DNA of 64,000 nt from Lutibacter sp. (GTDB lineage: Bacteria; Bacteroidota; Bacteroidia; Flavobacteriales; Flavobacteriaceae), in contig NZ_JAUYUD010000027.1 in assembly GCF_030692605.1 (NCBI RefSeq), positions 1-64,000 on the forward strand, in the 5' to 3' direction. Position 1 is the stretch's first letter. Each line of letters starts with the position of its first letter. Made by a program: the position numbers and the translations under genes. Positions 7,122-16,378 of the stretch are shown one piece after another. Under the pieces are notes generated by a model that saw only the letters and a program-made list of their open reading frames with translations, was not told the origin of the DNA and made no database searches.

Positions 7122-7493
7122 ATGACAAAAAAAAATGTAGGAGCAGACGAATTAATTGCTACCATAATTAAAGCAATTGATGATGTTAAAGGGGTTAACA
7201 TTCAACTATTAGACTTAAGAGAGATTGAAAATACGGTTTGTGATTATTTTATAATTTGTTCAGGTACTTCTAACACCCATGTTAATGCCATTGCTGGTAT
7301 TATTCAAAAGCAAGTTGGTAAATTATTAAAAGAAAAGCCATGGCATGTTGAAGGTGAAAGCCAAGCCGAATGGGTTTTAATAGATTATGTAAATGTTGTA
7401 GTTCACGTTTTTCAAAAACAAATTCGAACTTATTACGATATTGAGAGTTTATGGGGTGATGCAAAAATTACAGCAATAGAAACAACAAAATAA
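7122..7493 (+). CDS. rsfS: ribosomal silencing factor RsfS
   Basis: A 123-residue Iojap/RsfS protein. It binds L14 on the large ribosomal subunit and blocks subunit joining when nutrients are short. Family marks are DVKGVNIQLLDLREIENTVCDYFIICSGTSNTHVNAI in the first half and WVLIDYVNVVVHVFQKQIRTYYDIESLWGDA in the second. It is the first gene of a run through ftsH, LUD, cdsA, psd and acbP, a gene order I know from many flavobacteria. Length is typical. Confidence 0.93.
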   Translation: MTKKNVGADELIATIIKAIDDVKGVNIQLLDLREIENTVCDYFIICSGTSNTHVNAIAGIIQKQVGKLLKEKPWHVEGESQAEWVLIDYVNVVVHVFQKQIRTYYDIESLWGDAKITAIETTK

Positions 7494-7521
7494 AACAAAT
7501 AAAATCGAAAAAGTTATTTAA

Positions 7522-9576
7522 ATGGCTCCAGATAAAAAAAATACACCCAAACCAAATCTTAACACTCCAAAATTCAATTTTTACTGGATATATGGAATTG
7601 TTATCTTTTTATTTATAGGTTATCAGTTTATTAATAGTGGTAATTTAGCTTCAACAAATTTAAGTCAGAATGAATTTAAAACCATTTTAGCTGAAAATGA
7701 TATTGACAAAATTATTATTGTTAATCGTTCTATGGCTCATATTTATATTAAAACAGAAGCTTTAGAAAAAGAAAAACATAAAAAAAATAAAGGATCTTTA
7801 TACAGTGCCAATTCATATATGTATACTTATTCATTTGGAGATTTACAAAACTTTGAAAAGGAATTAAATGCTGACAAAACAGCTAAAGAATTAGATTTTG
7901 ACGTTAGAAATGAAGAAAAAACAAACTTATTAGAACAATTTTTAGTGTATCTGCCTTTTATATTTTTAATTGGCTTATGGATATATTTTATGAGAAGAAT
8001 GTCTGGTGGTGGTAGCGGAGGCGGACAAATATTTAGCATTGGAAAATCAAAGGCTAAATTATTTGATCAAGATCAAAAAATAAAAACCACTTTTAAAGAT
8101 GTTGCTGGATTAGAAGGAGCAAAAGAAGAAGTTCAAGAAATCGTTGATTTCTTGAAAAGTCCAGATAAATATACGTCATTGGGTGGAAAAATACCAAAAG
8201 GTGCTATTTTAGTTGGCCCTCCTGGAACGGGTAAAACACTGTTGGCTAAAGCGGTAGCCGGTGAAGCAAATGTTCCTTTCTTTTCATTATCGGGTTCAGA
8301 TTTTGTTGAAATGTTTGTTGGTGTAGGAGCTTCACGAGTTAGAGATTTATTTAAACAAGCACAGCAAAAAGCACCATCTATTATTTTTATAGATGAAATT
8401 GATGCAATAGGTAGAGCAAGAGGGAAAAGCAATATTACAGGAGGAAACGACGAAAGAGAAAATACGCTAAATCAGTTACTTACTGAAATGGATGGTTTTG
8501 GAACCGATACCAATGTGATTGTTATTGCTGCAACCAACAGAGCAGATATTCTAGATAAAGCATTAGTGCGAGCTGGACGGTTTGACCGTCAAATTTATGT
8601 TGATTTGCCAGATTTAAAGGAACGTGAACAAATTTTTAGAGTTCATATTAAACCTTTAAAACTGAGTAAAGACGTAAATATTATGTTATTATCACAACAA
8701 ACACCAGGTTTTTCAGGAGCTGATATTGCTAATTTATGCAACGAAGCAGCTTTAATTGCGGCGCGTTTTAGTAAAACTGCTGTACATCATCAAGATTTTT
8801 TAGACGCTGTAGATCGAATTGTTGGAGGTTTAGAAAAAAAGAATAAAATAATTAGTCCTAAAGAGAAAAAAACAATTGCTTTTCATGAAGCTGGCCACGC
8901 AACGGTTAGTTGGATGCTCGAACATGCCGCTCCTTTGGTAAAAGTAACCATTGTCCCTAGAGGTCAATCATTAGGTGCGGCTTGGTACTTACCAGAAGAA
9001 AGACAAATTGTTCAGGCAGAACAAATGCTAGACGAAATATGCGCAACATTAGCTGGTAGAGCTGCTGAAAAACTAATGTTTGATAAAATTTCTACAGGAG
9101 CCTTGAACGATTTAGAAAAAGTAACTAGGCAAGCAAGGGCTATGGTTACCATATACGGATTAAACGAAAAAATTGGAAATTTAACATATTATGATTCTTC
9201 AGGTCAATCTGATTACAATTTTACAAAACCATATAGCGAACAAACAGCTCAAATCATTGATAAAGAGATTTCGTTAATTATAGAAGCTCAATACCAACGT
9301 GCTATTTCAATTCTAGACGAGAATAGGGACAAATTAATATTATTGGCTGAATTATTACTAGAAAAGGAAGTGATTTTCAAAAAAGATTTACGCGTATTAT
9401 TTGGTAAAAGACCATTTGGTAAAGATGAAGAAAATGAAGTTGAAGTATTTGAACCTTCTGCAGAAGAAAAAGAAGAATTAAAAAATGCTGAGGAAGAGAA
9501 AAATGAAACAATAGAAAATGCAAATAAAGAAGAAACAAATGAAAATGTTGATAATTCAACAGAAACTAAGGAATAG
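7522..9576 (+). CDS. ftsH: ATP-dependent zinc metalloprotease FtsH
   Basis: A membrane-anchored AAA+ protease that degrades misassembled membrane proteins and some cytosolic regulators. Two membrane segments (about 20-37 and 140-160) flank a periplasmic domain. The AAA module has Walker A GPPGTGKT (about 233-240), Walker B IIFIDEID and the second region of homology with RAGRFDR. The peptidase site HEAGH is at about 455-459. The 684-residue length is typical, and the acidic glutamate-rich tail is usual in this group. Its start follows rsfS by 28 bp. Confidence 0.97.
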   Translation: MAPDKKNTPKPNLNTPKFNFYWIYGIVIFLFIGYQFINSGNLASTNLSQNEFKTILAENDIDKIIIVNRSMAHIYIKTEALEKEKHKKNKGSLYSANSYMYTYSFGDLQNFEKELNADKTAKELDFDVRNEEKTNLLEQFLVYLPFIFLIGLWIYFMRRMSGGGSGGGQIFSIGKSKAKLFDQDQKIKTTFKDVAGLEGAKEEVQEIVDFLKSPDKYTSLGGKIPKGAILVGPPGTGKTLLAKAVAGEANVPFFSLSGSDFVEMFVGVGASRVRDLFKQAQQKAPSIIFIDEIDAIGRARGKSNITGGNDERENTLNQLLTEMDGFGTDTNVIVIAATNRADILDKALVRAGRFDRQIYVDLPDLKEREQIFRVHIKPLKLSKDVNIMLLSQQTPGFSGADIANLCNEAALIAARFSKTAVHHQDFLDAVDRIVGGLEKKNKIISPKEKKTIAFHEAGHATVSWMLEHAAPLVKVTIVPRGQSLGAAWYLPEERQIVQAEQMLDEICATLAGRAAEKLMFDKISTGALNDLEKVTRQARAMVTIYGLNEKIGNLTYYDSSGQSDYNFTKPYSEQTAQIIDKEISLIIEAQYQRAISILDENRDKLILLAELLLEKEVIFKKDLRVLFGKRPFGKDEENEVEVFEPSAEEKEELKNAEEEKNETIENANKEETNENVDNSTETKE

Positions 9577-9592
9577 TTTGATTTGTTTTTTA

Positions 9593-9600
9593 TAATTTTG
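9593..9600 (+). promoter_or_regulatory. possible TAnnTTTG box before the LUD gene
   Basis: TAATTTTG, 19 bp upstream of the LUD-domain start, could give the LUD-cdsA-psd-acbP part its own promoter inside the larger operon. The -33 element is not convincing. Confidence 0.35.
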
Positions 9601-9619
9601 GAATTATTCAAAAATTAAA

Positions 9620-10207
9620 ATGAATTTTTTCAAAAAGCTTTTTAACCCCGACAAAAAAGAAGAACCGATTGAACCTTTTGATAATACAGAAGACCTTTCG
9701 TTAGATCAACTTTTCGTTCAAAATTTTATTCAAAGAAATGGTAAATTCCTATACTGCACTTCATTAGAGGAAGTCACCATTAATTTGTGTAATATTGTTC
9801 AAGAGAATACTTGGAATCGTGTTGTTTGCTTGGACCACGACTTAATTAAACTCATCAAAACAGTGCCTGTAACAATCTCAGATACATTATCAAATGATAT
9901 TCCTTTTTTTGTTGATTGTGAGCATCTTATTGCAGAAAATGGAAGTATTCTATTTTCTTCAAATCAACTTAAAGATTATAAAATATCAGAACTTTCAGAA
10001 AATTTTATTGTGTACGCCACTACAAGTCAATTAGTAAGAACTAAAGGAGAGAGTCTTACAGGAATCCGAACACATTATCAAGGTAATATCCCAAGTAATA
10101 TAAGTGCTATAAAAAATTACAATCCAAATATAGCAGATAGAGATTCTGTAAGTTTAGGTAATACTAATGCAAAAAACTTATATTTGCTCTTGTTTGAAGA
10201 TCTTTAA
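9620..10207 (+). CDS. LUD (LutC-like) domain protein
   Basis: A 195-residue cytosolic protein of the LUD family, seen in YkgG/LutC subunits of lactate-utilisation complexes. It has no cysteines for iron-sulfur clusters. Visible elements are an N-terminal basic/acidic stretch, the central FLYCTSLEEVTINLCNIVQEN region, LIAENGSILFSS (resembling the LUD AxTGSI loop) and a C-terminal NLYLLLFEDL strand. Lactate oxidation partners are not nearby. It sits between ftsH and cdsA, and its role in that context is unknown. Confidence 0.75.
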   Translation: MNFFKKLFNPDKKEEPIEPFDNTEDLSLDQLFVQNFIQRNGKFLYCTSLEEVTINLCNIVQENTWNRVVCLDHDLIKLIKTVPVTISDTLSNDIPFFVDCEHLIAENGSILFSSNQLKDYKISELSENFIVYATTSQLVRTKGESLTGIRTHYQGNIPSNISAIKNYNPNIADRDSVSLGNTNAKNLYLLLFEDL

Positions 10208-10210
10208 CCT

Positions 10211-11026
10211 ATGAGAAAACTTTCGAAACGTGTAATTTCAGGTGTTATTTTTGCAAGTGTATTAGTATTTTGTATCCTTTTTAGTAAAATAACATTTATT
10301 TCATTATTTTATATTTTAATGATGTTCTGCTTGTACGAATTCAAAAAAATGATTCAATTAAAAAGTACTTTCCCATACACAATTGGATCACTTCTATTTA
10401 TTTATGGAAATATTTTAAATGTTGATGATTTCCCTTCAAGATTAATTTTTGAATATGTTGGGGTAGCGTTATTTTTAAGCATATTTTTTACATTTGTATC
10501 TATTCTATTTGCAAAAAAGGAAGAAGTAATTAGCCATTTAGGTAAAATATTTTTATCAATTATTTATATTGTTGTTCCTTTTACTTTAATGGTTCAAATT
10601 CCATTTCTAGATACTATATTCAATTATGTAAACACTACTATTTTAGGAGTATTTATTTTGATTTGGACCAATGATACTTTTGCTTTTTTTGTTGGAAAAA
10701 ATATTGGAAAACATAAATTATTGGAACGGATATCTCCAAATAAAACAATTGAAGGATTTATTGGAGGTATGATTTTTACATTTATTGCAAGTCTAATTTT
10801 AACACAAATGTTTACAACATTATCCCTAACAAAATGGCTGGTAATTGCCGGAATAGTTAGTGTTTTTGGTGTTTTAGGTGATTTAATAGAATCTATGTTC
10901 AAGAGACAAGCAGGAGTTAAAGATAGTAGTAATTTTATTCCAGGCCACGGTGGTTTTTTAGATCGATTTGACAGTGTTATATTTGCCGCCCCATTTATTT
11001 TTATTTATTTACAATTAGCTCATTAA
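10211..11026 (+). CDS. cdsA: phosphatidate cytidylyltransferase
   Basis: Makes CDP-diacylglycerol from phosphatidate and CTP, the branch point of phospholipid synthesis. The 271-residue integral membrane protein has about seven hydrophobic segments. The CDS signature is complete near the C-terminus: SMFKRQAGVKDSS followed by IPGHGGFLDRFDS, with the metal-binding acidic residues. It begins 3 bp after the LUD gene and is followed 2 bp later by psd, so one membrane-lipid cassette is co-expressed. Confidence 0.96.
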   Translation: MRKLSKRVISGVIFASVLVFCILFSKITFISLFYILMMFCLYEFKKMIQLKSTFPYTIGSLLFIYGNILNVDDFPSRLIFEYVGVALFLSIFFTFVSILFAKKEEVISHLGKIFLSIIYIVVPFTLMVQIPFLDTIFNYVNTTILGVFILIWTNDTFAFFVGKNIGKHKLLERISPNKTIEGFIGGMIFTFIASLILTQMFTTLSLTKWLVIAGIVSVFGVLGDLIESMFKRQAGVKDSSNFIPGHGGFLDRFDSVIFAAPFIFIYLQLAH

Positions 11027-11028
11027 TT

Positions 11029-11679
11029 ATGTTTCATAAAGAAGGTTTTAAAATTATATTAATTGCGACATTAAGTGTTGGATTGGGAATTATTTTAATT
11101 GATAATTTTGTAACAAGTAGTTTATTAAACAAGATAGCATCGCTTACTTTACTTCTTTTTTATGTAATAATTCTACAATTTTTTAGAAACCCCAAAAGGC
11201 ATACTATTTTAAACGAAAATGCTATAATTGCACCAGTAGATGGTAAAGTAGTTGTTCTTGAAGAAGTTTTTGAAAAAGAATATTTCAAAGAAAAACGAAT
11301 ACAAGTTTCAATTTTTATGTCTCCTTTAAATGTTCATGTTACAAGATATCCAATAAGCGGTGAGGTTTTATATAGTAAATATCATCCGGGTAGATATTTA
11401 GTCGCTTGGCATCCAAAGGCATCAGAAGAAAATGAGCGAACTTCTATTGTAGTGAAAAATAATACTGTTGGTGAAATTTTATACAGACAAATAGCTGGAG
11501 CCCTTGCTAAACGAATCATTAATTATGCAAAACCAACACATAAAGTAATTCAAGGTACGGATGCGGGTTTTATAAAGTTTGGTTCAAGAGTAGATCTTTT
11601 TTTACCTTTAAATGCCAATATACAGGTTAAACTAAATGAAAAAGTTAAGGGTGGTGAACAAATAATTGCCCTTTTATAA
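11029..11679 (+). CDS. psd: phosphatidylserine decarboxylase proenzyme
   Basis: Converts phosphatidylserine to phosphatidylethanolamine. The proenzyme cleaves itself before a serine to form the pyruvoyl group: here FGSRVDLF puts the Gly-Ser at about 185-186. MSPLNVHVTRYPISG (about 98-111) holds the conserved histidines, and PVDGKV and WHPKASEENERTS are further family blocks. Two N-terminal hydrophobic segments anchor it. At 216 residues it is the short bacterial form. The gene lies 2 bp behind cdsA. Confidence 0.95.
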   Translation: MFHKEGFKIILIATLSVGLGIILIDNFVTSSLLNKIASLTLLLFYVIILQFFRNPKRHTILNENAIIAPVDGKVVVLEEVFEKEYFKEKRIQVSIFMSPLNVHVTRYPISGEVLYSKYHPGRYLVAWHPKASEENERTSIVVKNNTVGEILYRQIAGALAKRIINYAKPTHKVIQGTDAGFIKFGSRVDLFLPLNANIQVKLNEKVKGGEQIIALL

Positions 11680-11688
11680 AATATTTTT

Positions 11689-11952
11689 GTGTTAAAAGAA
11701 AATTTAAATACAGAATTTGAAAAAGCATATTTGAAAGTTTCAAACACTTTGTTGAAGCTTCCGCCTGATGTTATGCTAAAATTTTATGCATATTACAAAC
11801 AAGCAACCTTAGGAAATAACTACGAAAAATCTTCTGGCGCCATTGAATTACGAAATGCGTTTAAACTAAATGCATGGGTTCAATTAAGTCATATCTCTGA
11901 AGAAGATGCTAAAAAAGAATATATTAATTTAGTTAATAAGTACTTAAAATAG
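11689..11952 (+). CDS. acyl-CoA-binding protein
   Basis: An 87-residue four-helix ACBP that carries long-chain acyl-CoA in the cytosol. The signature LPPDVMLKFYAYYKQATLGN (about 25-44) with the tyrosine/lysine ligands is intact, as are AFKLNAWVQLSHISEEDAKKEYI residues of helices 3-4. The start is GTG at 11689, because no ATG precedes the first helix. It follows psd by 9 bp and completes the lipid cassette. Confidence 0.92.
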   Translation: MLKENLNTEFEKAYLKVSNTLLKLPPDVMLKFYAYYKQATLGNNYEKSSGAIELRNAFKLNAWVQLSHISEEDAKKEYINLVNKYLK

Positions 11953-11963
11953 ACCATTCAATT

Positions 11964-12575
11964 ATAAAAAAATTAATACTACTATCTTTATTTTTTGTAA
12001 CACTAATTTCTTTAACATCTTGTAAAGAATCAAAAAAAGATAAACTTAAAATTGAAAAAGGATATATAGTTGAAGCAAAAAATACAACAATTAATTGGGT
12101 CGCTTATAAAACTACAAGTAAAATACCTGTAAAAGGTCAGTTTACAAAAGTGTCTTTTGAAAATGCACAAAAAGCTACAACTATTTCAGAAGCTTTAAAC
12201 GGATTAAAATTTTCTATTCCAGTAACCAGTCTAATTACCAATGACACTATTAGAGATGCCAAATTAAAGAAATTCTTTTTTGGAACGCTTAAAAATACAG
12301 ATGCTATTATTGGTGAAATAAAGATGACCGATGAAAAATCTGGAACAGTAAATATTATGATGAATGGTATTACCAAAAAACTACCAATAAATTGTATTAT
12401 TAACCAACAAATGGTTACTATAAAAGCTACTATTGATTTAAATAATTGGCAAGCGCAAATAGCCATTGAAGCCTTAAACAATGTATGTTTAGATTTACAC
12501 AAGGGTCCCGATGGTATTTCTAAAACTTGGACTGATGTTAAAATTGAAGTCCAAACTATTCTAAATTATAAATAG
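11964..12575 (+). CDS. YceI-like lipoprotein with a non-standard start codon
   Basis: A frame of about 203 residues with a lipoprotein signal: KKLILLSLFFVTLISLTSC. The mature protein resembles the YceI lipocalin-like domain (TINWVAYKTTSKIPVKGQF, then SFEN..KATTISEAL, and FGTLKNTDAIIGEIK). YceI-like proteins bind isoprenoid-type lipids in the periplasm. Between the in-frame stop at 11937 and the GTG at 12150 there is no ATG, GTG or TTG. The natural start position reads ATA AAA AAA TTA at 11964, preceded by ATT. Starting at the GTG would delete the signal peptide and half the domain. It is either an AUA/AUU start, a start-codon mutation or a base error. Confidence 0.75.
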   Translation: MKKLILLSLFFVTLISLTSCKESKKDKLKIEKGYIVEAKNTTINWVAYKTTSKIPVKGQFTKVSFENAQKATTISEALNGLKFSIPVTSLITNDTIRDAKLKKFFFGTLKNTDAIIGEIKMTDEKSGTVNIMMNGITKKLPINCIINQQMVTIKATIDLNNWQAQIAIEALNNVCLDLHKGPDGISKTWTDVKIEVQTILNYK

Positions 12576-12579
12576 TAAA

Positions 12580-12601
12580 AAAGCCTGCAAATGCAGGCTT
12601 T
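12580..12601. terminator. bidirectional hairpin between convergent genes
   Basis: Stem of 10 bp (12580-12589 with 12592-12601), loop AA, GC-rich core GCCTGCA. It lies between the YceI-like lipoprotein and the DUF349 gene, whose stop codon overlaps its right edge. Confidence 0.75.
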
Positions 12602-14501
12602 AATAATCAATTTTCTTCAAATACTCTAATTTATTTTTCCAAAGTGCAAGTTTGGATTTAAAGGTATTTATTTGATCTCGAACATTTTTAATTAAAGGAT
12701 TATCTTCTTTAACGTTAGAAATAAAACCAATATTATTTTCCAACTGATGAATTTCTCTTGTGGTCTCATCAATTTTCTTTCTTACAAAAAGCTGTTCCGA
12801 ATCTAATTTTCTATAATTTTTTTGCGATAAGTAACTGTTAATCAATGTCTCAAATTTAATCATTTCAACATCTTTTGTATCTATATCACTTTCATCAACA
12901 ATTTTATCAATTAGTTTATTAAATTTAGCCTCTATGTGCTTCATTTCTTTTGGAACATCACCTAATTCTCTCCAATCATTCACATATTCTTTTAAAGAAT
13001 CCAATGAGATATCTTCATTGCTATCCGACACTTTTTTAATTTCTTTTAACAACTCTTTTTTCTCGTTAAAAACCTCCAATTGCTCTTCCTTTCCAGCATC
13101 GAGTTTATTATGTAATCTATCAAAGTAATGGTTACAAGCATCTTTAAAATCTTTCCACAATTTATCGGAATATTTTCTAGGAACATGCCCAATATTCTTC
13201 CAATCAGATTGTATCTTTTTCATCACCTCAGTAGTTGAATCCCATTCTTCACTATCTTTTAATGAATCTGCCTGAGCAATCAATAATTTTTTCTTATTTA
13301 AATTATCTAAATGATCATTTTTAATATTCTTATAAAAGTCATTCTTCCCAGAATTAAATTTATGGCAAGCATTTTTAAATTTTGTCCAAATTAATTCATT
13401 TTTAGATTTAGGAACCTGCCCAATTTTAAAAAATTTATTTCTTAATTCTTCAATTTCGTTCATACTTTTTTGCCAATCAATCCTTGTTTTTTTATTTGAA
13501 TCATTTATTTTTTCAATTTCAGAAATCACAGCCAATTTTAAATCAATATTATCTTCATTTTTAGATTTAAGTTCTTGGTATAAATGATGTTTTTTATCAT
13601 GAATTATTTTTGTAGCTGCGCTAAATCGATTCCAAATTTCTTCTCTATTTTCACGAGAAACGGGTCCAATATCTTCCTTCCAAAGTTTATGCAATATTTG
13701 AAGTTCTTTAAAAGCAACATTAATATCGGATAATTCAGTTAAAGCTTCAGCCTTTATAACAAGGTTAAGTTTCTCTTCATAATTATGTTTAAAATCAAGG
13801 TCTCTTAAGTCATTATTTAAATGCAATAAATCATAAAAACGTTCAACATGATGTTGGTAGGTTCTCCAAGTATCATTATATTTTTCTTTTGGAACAGGAC
13901 CAATAGCTCTCCATTTATCTTGAATAATTTTAAATGCATTAAACTTAATTTCACCCTCGGTTCCATCAACTAAATGCTTTAACTCTTCAATAAGTGCAGT
14001 TTTTAACTTTAAGTTTTCGCTTAATTCATTTTCTTGCTTTGTGAAATATTCACTTTTCTTGATCTTATAATCATATAATAAACCATTATATTTTGCTTTT
14101 ACAGGATTTTCAAAGTGAAAATCTAAGCTATTCCCTCCCGCATCAATAAAGAGTTTTTTTTCATTTCTTAAAAGTTCTCCAAATTTAACATTGAATGCAC
14201 TTTTGATTTTTGCAACATTACTGTGAATACTCTGAACAGAATTTTCATTTAATAATTTATCCAATTCAGCCACTAAATCTTCCAGAGAAAAATTGTTATA
14301 AGTACCTAATTCTAAGGCTTTATGAATTTGTTTTTCAGAATTTTCAGCTAATTTACTTTCAATTTCATTTACAGCTTCGTTTGAAATCTGAACAGGAATC
14401 TCGGAAGTTTCCTCAAGTTTCTCTTGTGATAAATTTTCGACAATTGGTTGAGAATTATCAGAATTCTCTTCTTTGGATGCATTATTGTTTGCGTCTAACA
14501 T
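12600..14501 (-). CDS. DUF349 repeat protein
   Basis: A 633-residue, highly charged and helical protein. After an acidic, low-complexity N-terminus (about 1-60) come four full DUF349 repeats and one degenerate one. They are marked by WRAIGPVPKEKYNDTW, WKEDIGPVSRENREEIW, FFKIGQVPKSKNELIW, WKNIGHVPRKYSDKLW and WRELGDVPKEM. Each repeat is a helical hairpin of about 70-75 residues. The tail is a coiled coil. The function in Bacteroidota is not established. Cytosolic by absence of signal or membrane segments. Confidence 0.93.
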   Translation of the reverse strand: MLDANNNASKEENSDNSQPIVENLSQEKLEETSEIPVQISNEAVNEIESKLAENSEKQIHKALELGTYNNFSLEDLVAELDKLLNENSVQSIHSNVAKIKSAFNVKFGELLRNEKKLFIDAGGNSLDFHFENPVKAKYNGLLYDYKIKKSEYFTKQENELSENLKLKTALIEELKHLVDGTEGEIKFNAFKIIQDKWRAIGPVPKEKYNDTWRTYQHHVERFYDLLHLNNDLRDLDFKHNYEEKLNLVIKAEALTELSDINVAFKELQILHKLWKEDIGPVSRENREEIWNRFSAATKIIHDKKHHLYQELKSKNEDNIDLKLAVISEIEKINDSNKKTRIDWQKSMNEIEELRNKFFKIGQVPKSKNELIWTKFKNACHKFNSGKNDFYKNIKNDHLDNLNKKKLLIAQADSLKDSEEWDSTTEVMKKIQSDWKNIGHVPRKYSDKLWKDFKDACNHYFDRLHNKLDAGKEEQLEVFNEKKELLKEIKKVSDSNEDISLDSLKEYVNDWRELGDVPKEMKHIEAKFNKLIDKIVDESDIDTKDVEMIKFETLINSYLSQKNYRKLDSEQLFVRKKIDETTREIHQLENNIGFISNVKEDNPLIKNVRDQINTFKSKLALWKNKLEYLKKIDY

Positions 14502-14613
14502 ATAAAAATGTTTAAGGTTCGTAATTTATTTGTAAAATGATAAAATCAATTTTACAATCTTACTTAAAGATGATAACTCTAAATAAAAGTTGCGTAAATT
14601 TAGTCAATTCTTT

Positions 14614-15360
14614 TTATGAATTCCATATTTCCCAAGACTTTTCGGCTTGCAAATGCAACATTTGACTTCCATTTTTTATAATAGTCCCTCTTTTTTTACC
14701 TTCGTTCAAGAATTTAGTTTCTTCAGGATTATAAATAAGGTCGTATAATAAATGTTTTTCCGTCAAAAATTTATAAGGAATATTTGGAGCTTCATTAAAT
14801 TTCGGGGAAGTTCCTAAAGGAGTACAATTTATAATAAGTGTATGCTCTAAAATATGTTCTTTCTGCAATACAGAATACAAAAAAGAATCATTCTGCACTT
14901 TTCTTGAAACAAATTTAAATTCGATATTTAATTTATTCAAAACAAATGAAACTGCTTTTGATGCTCCACCAGTACCCAATATTAACGCCTTGGTATGATG
15001 TAGTTTTAATAAAGGCGTTAACGAATGTTCAAAACCATAAACATCAGTATTATAACCTATTAACTCATTTTCATCAGAAAATTTAATGGTATTAACTGCT
15101 CCAATTTTTAAAGCATCTGGATCAATTAAATCCAAATATTTCATCACAGATTCTTTATAGGGAATCGTTACATTTAAACCTTTAAAATCTTCCTTTTTTT
15201 GATACATAATAAATGGGAATTCATCAATTTCAGGAATGTCAAAATTTAAGTATTTGTAATTATCCAAACCCAATTTTACAAATTTTTCGGTAAAATATTT
15301 TTTAGAAAAAGAATAAGAAATATCTTTTCCTATAATACCAAATTTAATACGATTATTCAT
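14614..15360 (-). CDS. aroE: shikimate dehydrogenase (NADP+)
   Basis: Reduces 3-dehydroshikimate to shikimate in aromatic amino-acid synthesis. The catalytic lysine is in NVTIPYKESV (about 63-72), the substrate aspartate in YNTDVYGF, and the Rossmann nucleotide loop is LGTGGASKAV. NCTPLGTSP and the C-terminal GSQMLHLQAEKSWEIW are family blocks. The ATG at MNNRIKFGIIG is the natural start (248 residues); an upstream ATG at 15396 adds unrelated residues. It overlaps the end of the DUF368 gene by 8 bp, suggesting one operon. Confidence 0.94.
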   Translation of the reverse strand: MNNRIKFGIIGKDISYSFSKKYFTEKFVKLGLDNYKYLNFDIPEIDEFPFIMYQKKEDFKGLNVTIPYKESVMKYLDLIDPDALKIGAVNTIKFSDENELIGYNTDVYGFEHSLTPLLKLHHTKALILGTGGASKAVSFVLNKLNIEFKFVSRKVQNDSFLYSVLQKEHILEHTLIINCTPLGTSPKFNEAPNIPYKFLTEKHLLYDLIYNPEETKFLNEGKKRGTIIKNGSQMLHLQAEKSWEIWNS

Positions 15361-16375
15361 TGCTGTATTCTTTACGTTCATATCCAAATTTATCAATTAA
15401 CAAAACCAATCCGGCTCCAATTACAATAAAGAAAATGGCAATCCAGGTTTCCAGTTGTGAAAAATCAGGCATATATCTTTTATAATTTTCAATTACCTTA
15501 TCGCCATTGATATCGAAAACTGTTATACCATCCACAATTTTATGCACTTCCATTTTCCATGGCCAAACAATGCCTAATGAACCCGCTATAAAACCAATAA
15601 TTAAGGAGGTAACTATTTGATGCCATCGTTTTAACACATAACCTAAAATATGGGAAGTGACCACCAAACCAAAACCTGAGCCGAGTGTAAATACCGCAAT
15701 GATTTTAAGATATCTTATACGCACTGCACTGTCCATAAAACTAAAATCACCTGTAAAAACATCAATAATGGTTTTATATAACATGGTCACAGAATCTACC
15801 AGGAGCAATACATAATTACCCATTAAAATTAAAATAAACGATCCCGAAAGACCTGGTAATGTCATTCCTATAACCCCAATTATTCCGCAGAAAAACACAA
15901 ACCATAAGTTATCATTTTCTTTGGCCGGACTCATAAAGCTAATGGCGATCCCAATTACAATTCCTATTACCATAGAAATTATATTGCTTCTCCTCCAGTC
16001 ATTAAAATCTTTTGAAATATAATAGATTGAACCAATAATCATCCCAAAAAAGGAACTCCAAACGTACAGTTCATAATGTCTTAAAAAATAATCCAACAAC
16101 AACGAAACGCTAAAATAACTAAAAACGCTTCCGCCCATAACAAGCAATAAAAAAGTTCCGTTTACATAATAATAAAAGCTTTTAAACCGCCTATTGTAAA
16201 GCAATAAAAACGCTTTATAATTTATTTTTCTAAACGAATAAATTAACTCTTCATAAAAACCGAACACAAATGAAACCATGCCACCGGAAACTCCGGGAAC
16301 TTTATTTGCTAGTCCCATGGAAAGCCCTTTTATAAAAAGAAAAATCTTGTCTAAAAAACTGCGGTTTCTTGCCAT
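15353..16375 (-). CDS. DUF368 (PopT-type) membrane protein, copy 2
   Basis: A 340-residue polytopic membrane protein with about 8-9 hydrophobic segments. The duplicated DUF368 motifs are visible: GLANKVPGVSGGMVSFVFGFYEELI near the N-terminus and GVIGMTLPGLSGSFILILMG in the middle. DUF368 includes PopT, shown in other bacteria to recycle undecaprenyl phosphate across the inner membrane. It is a diverged paralogue of the gene directly upstream: the first motif reads ANKVPGVSGGM instead of ADVVPGVSGGT. The intergenic gap is 3 bp. Confidence 0.9.
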   Translation of the reverse strand: MARNRSFLDKIFLFIKGLSMGLANKVPGVSGGMVSFVFGFYEELIYSFRKINYKAFLLLYNRRFKSFYYYVNGTFLLLVMGGSVFSYFSVSLLLDYFLRHYELYVWSSFFGMIIGSIYYISKDFNDWRRSNIISMVIGIVIGIAISFMSPAKENDNLWFVFFCGIIGVIGMTLPGLSGSFILILMGNYVLLLVDSVTMLYKTIIDVFTGDFSFMDSAVRIRYLKIIAVFTLGSGFGLVVTSHILGYVLKRWHQIVTSLIIGFIAGSLGIVWPWKMEVHKIVDGITVFDINGDKVIENYKRYMPDFSQLETWIAIFFIVIGAGLVLLIDKFGYERKEYSNE

Positions 16376-16378
16376 AAA

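Noticed and set aside
9288-9611. Serine-rich minus-strand frame
   Set aside because: Complement of the acidic tail of ftsH; low-complexity antisense artefact.
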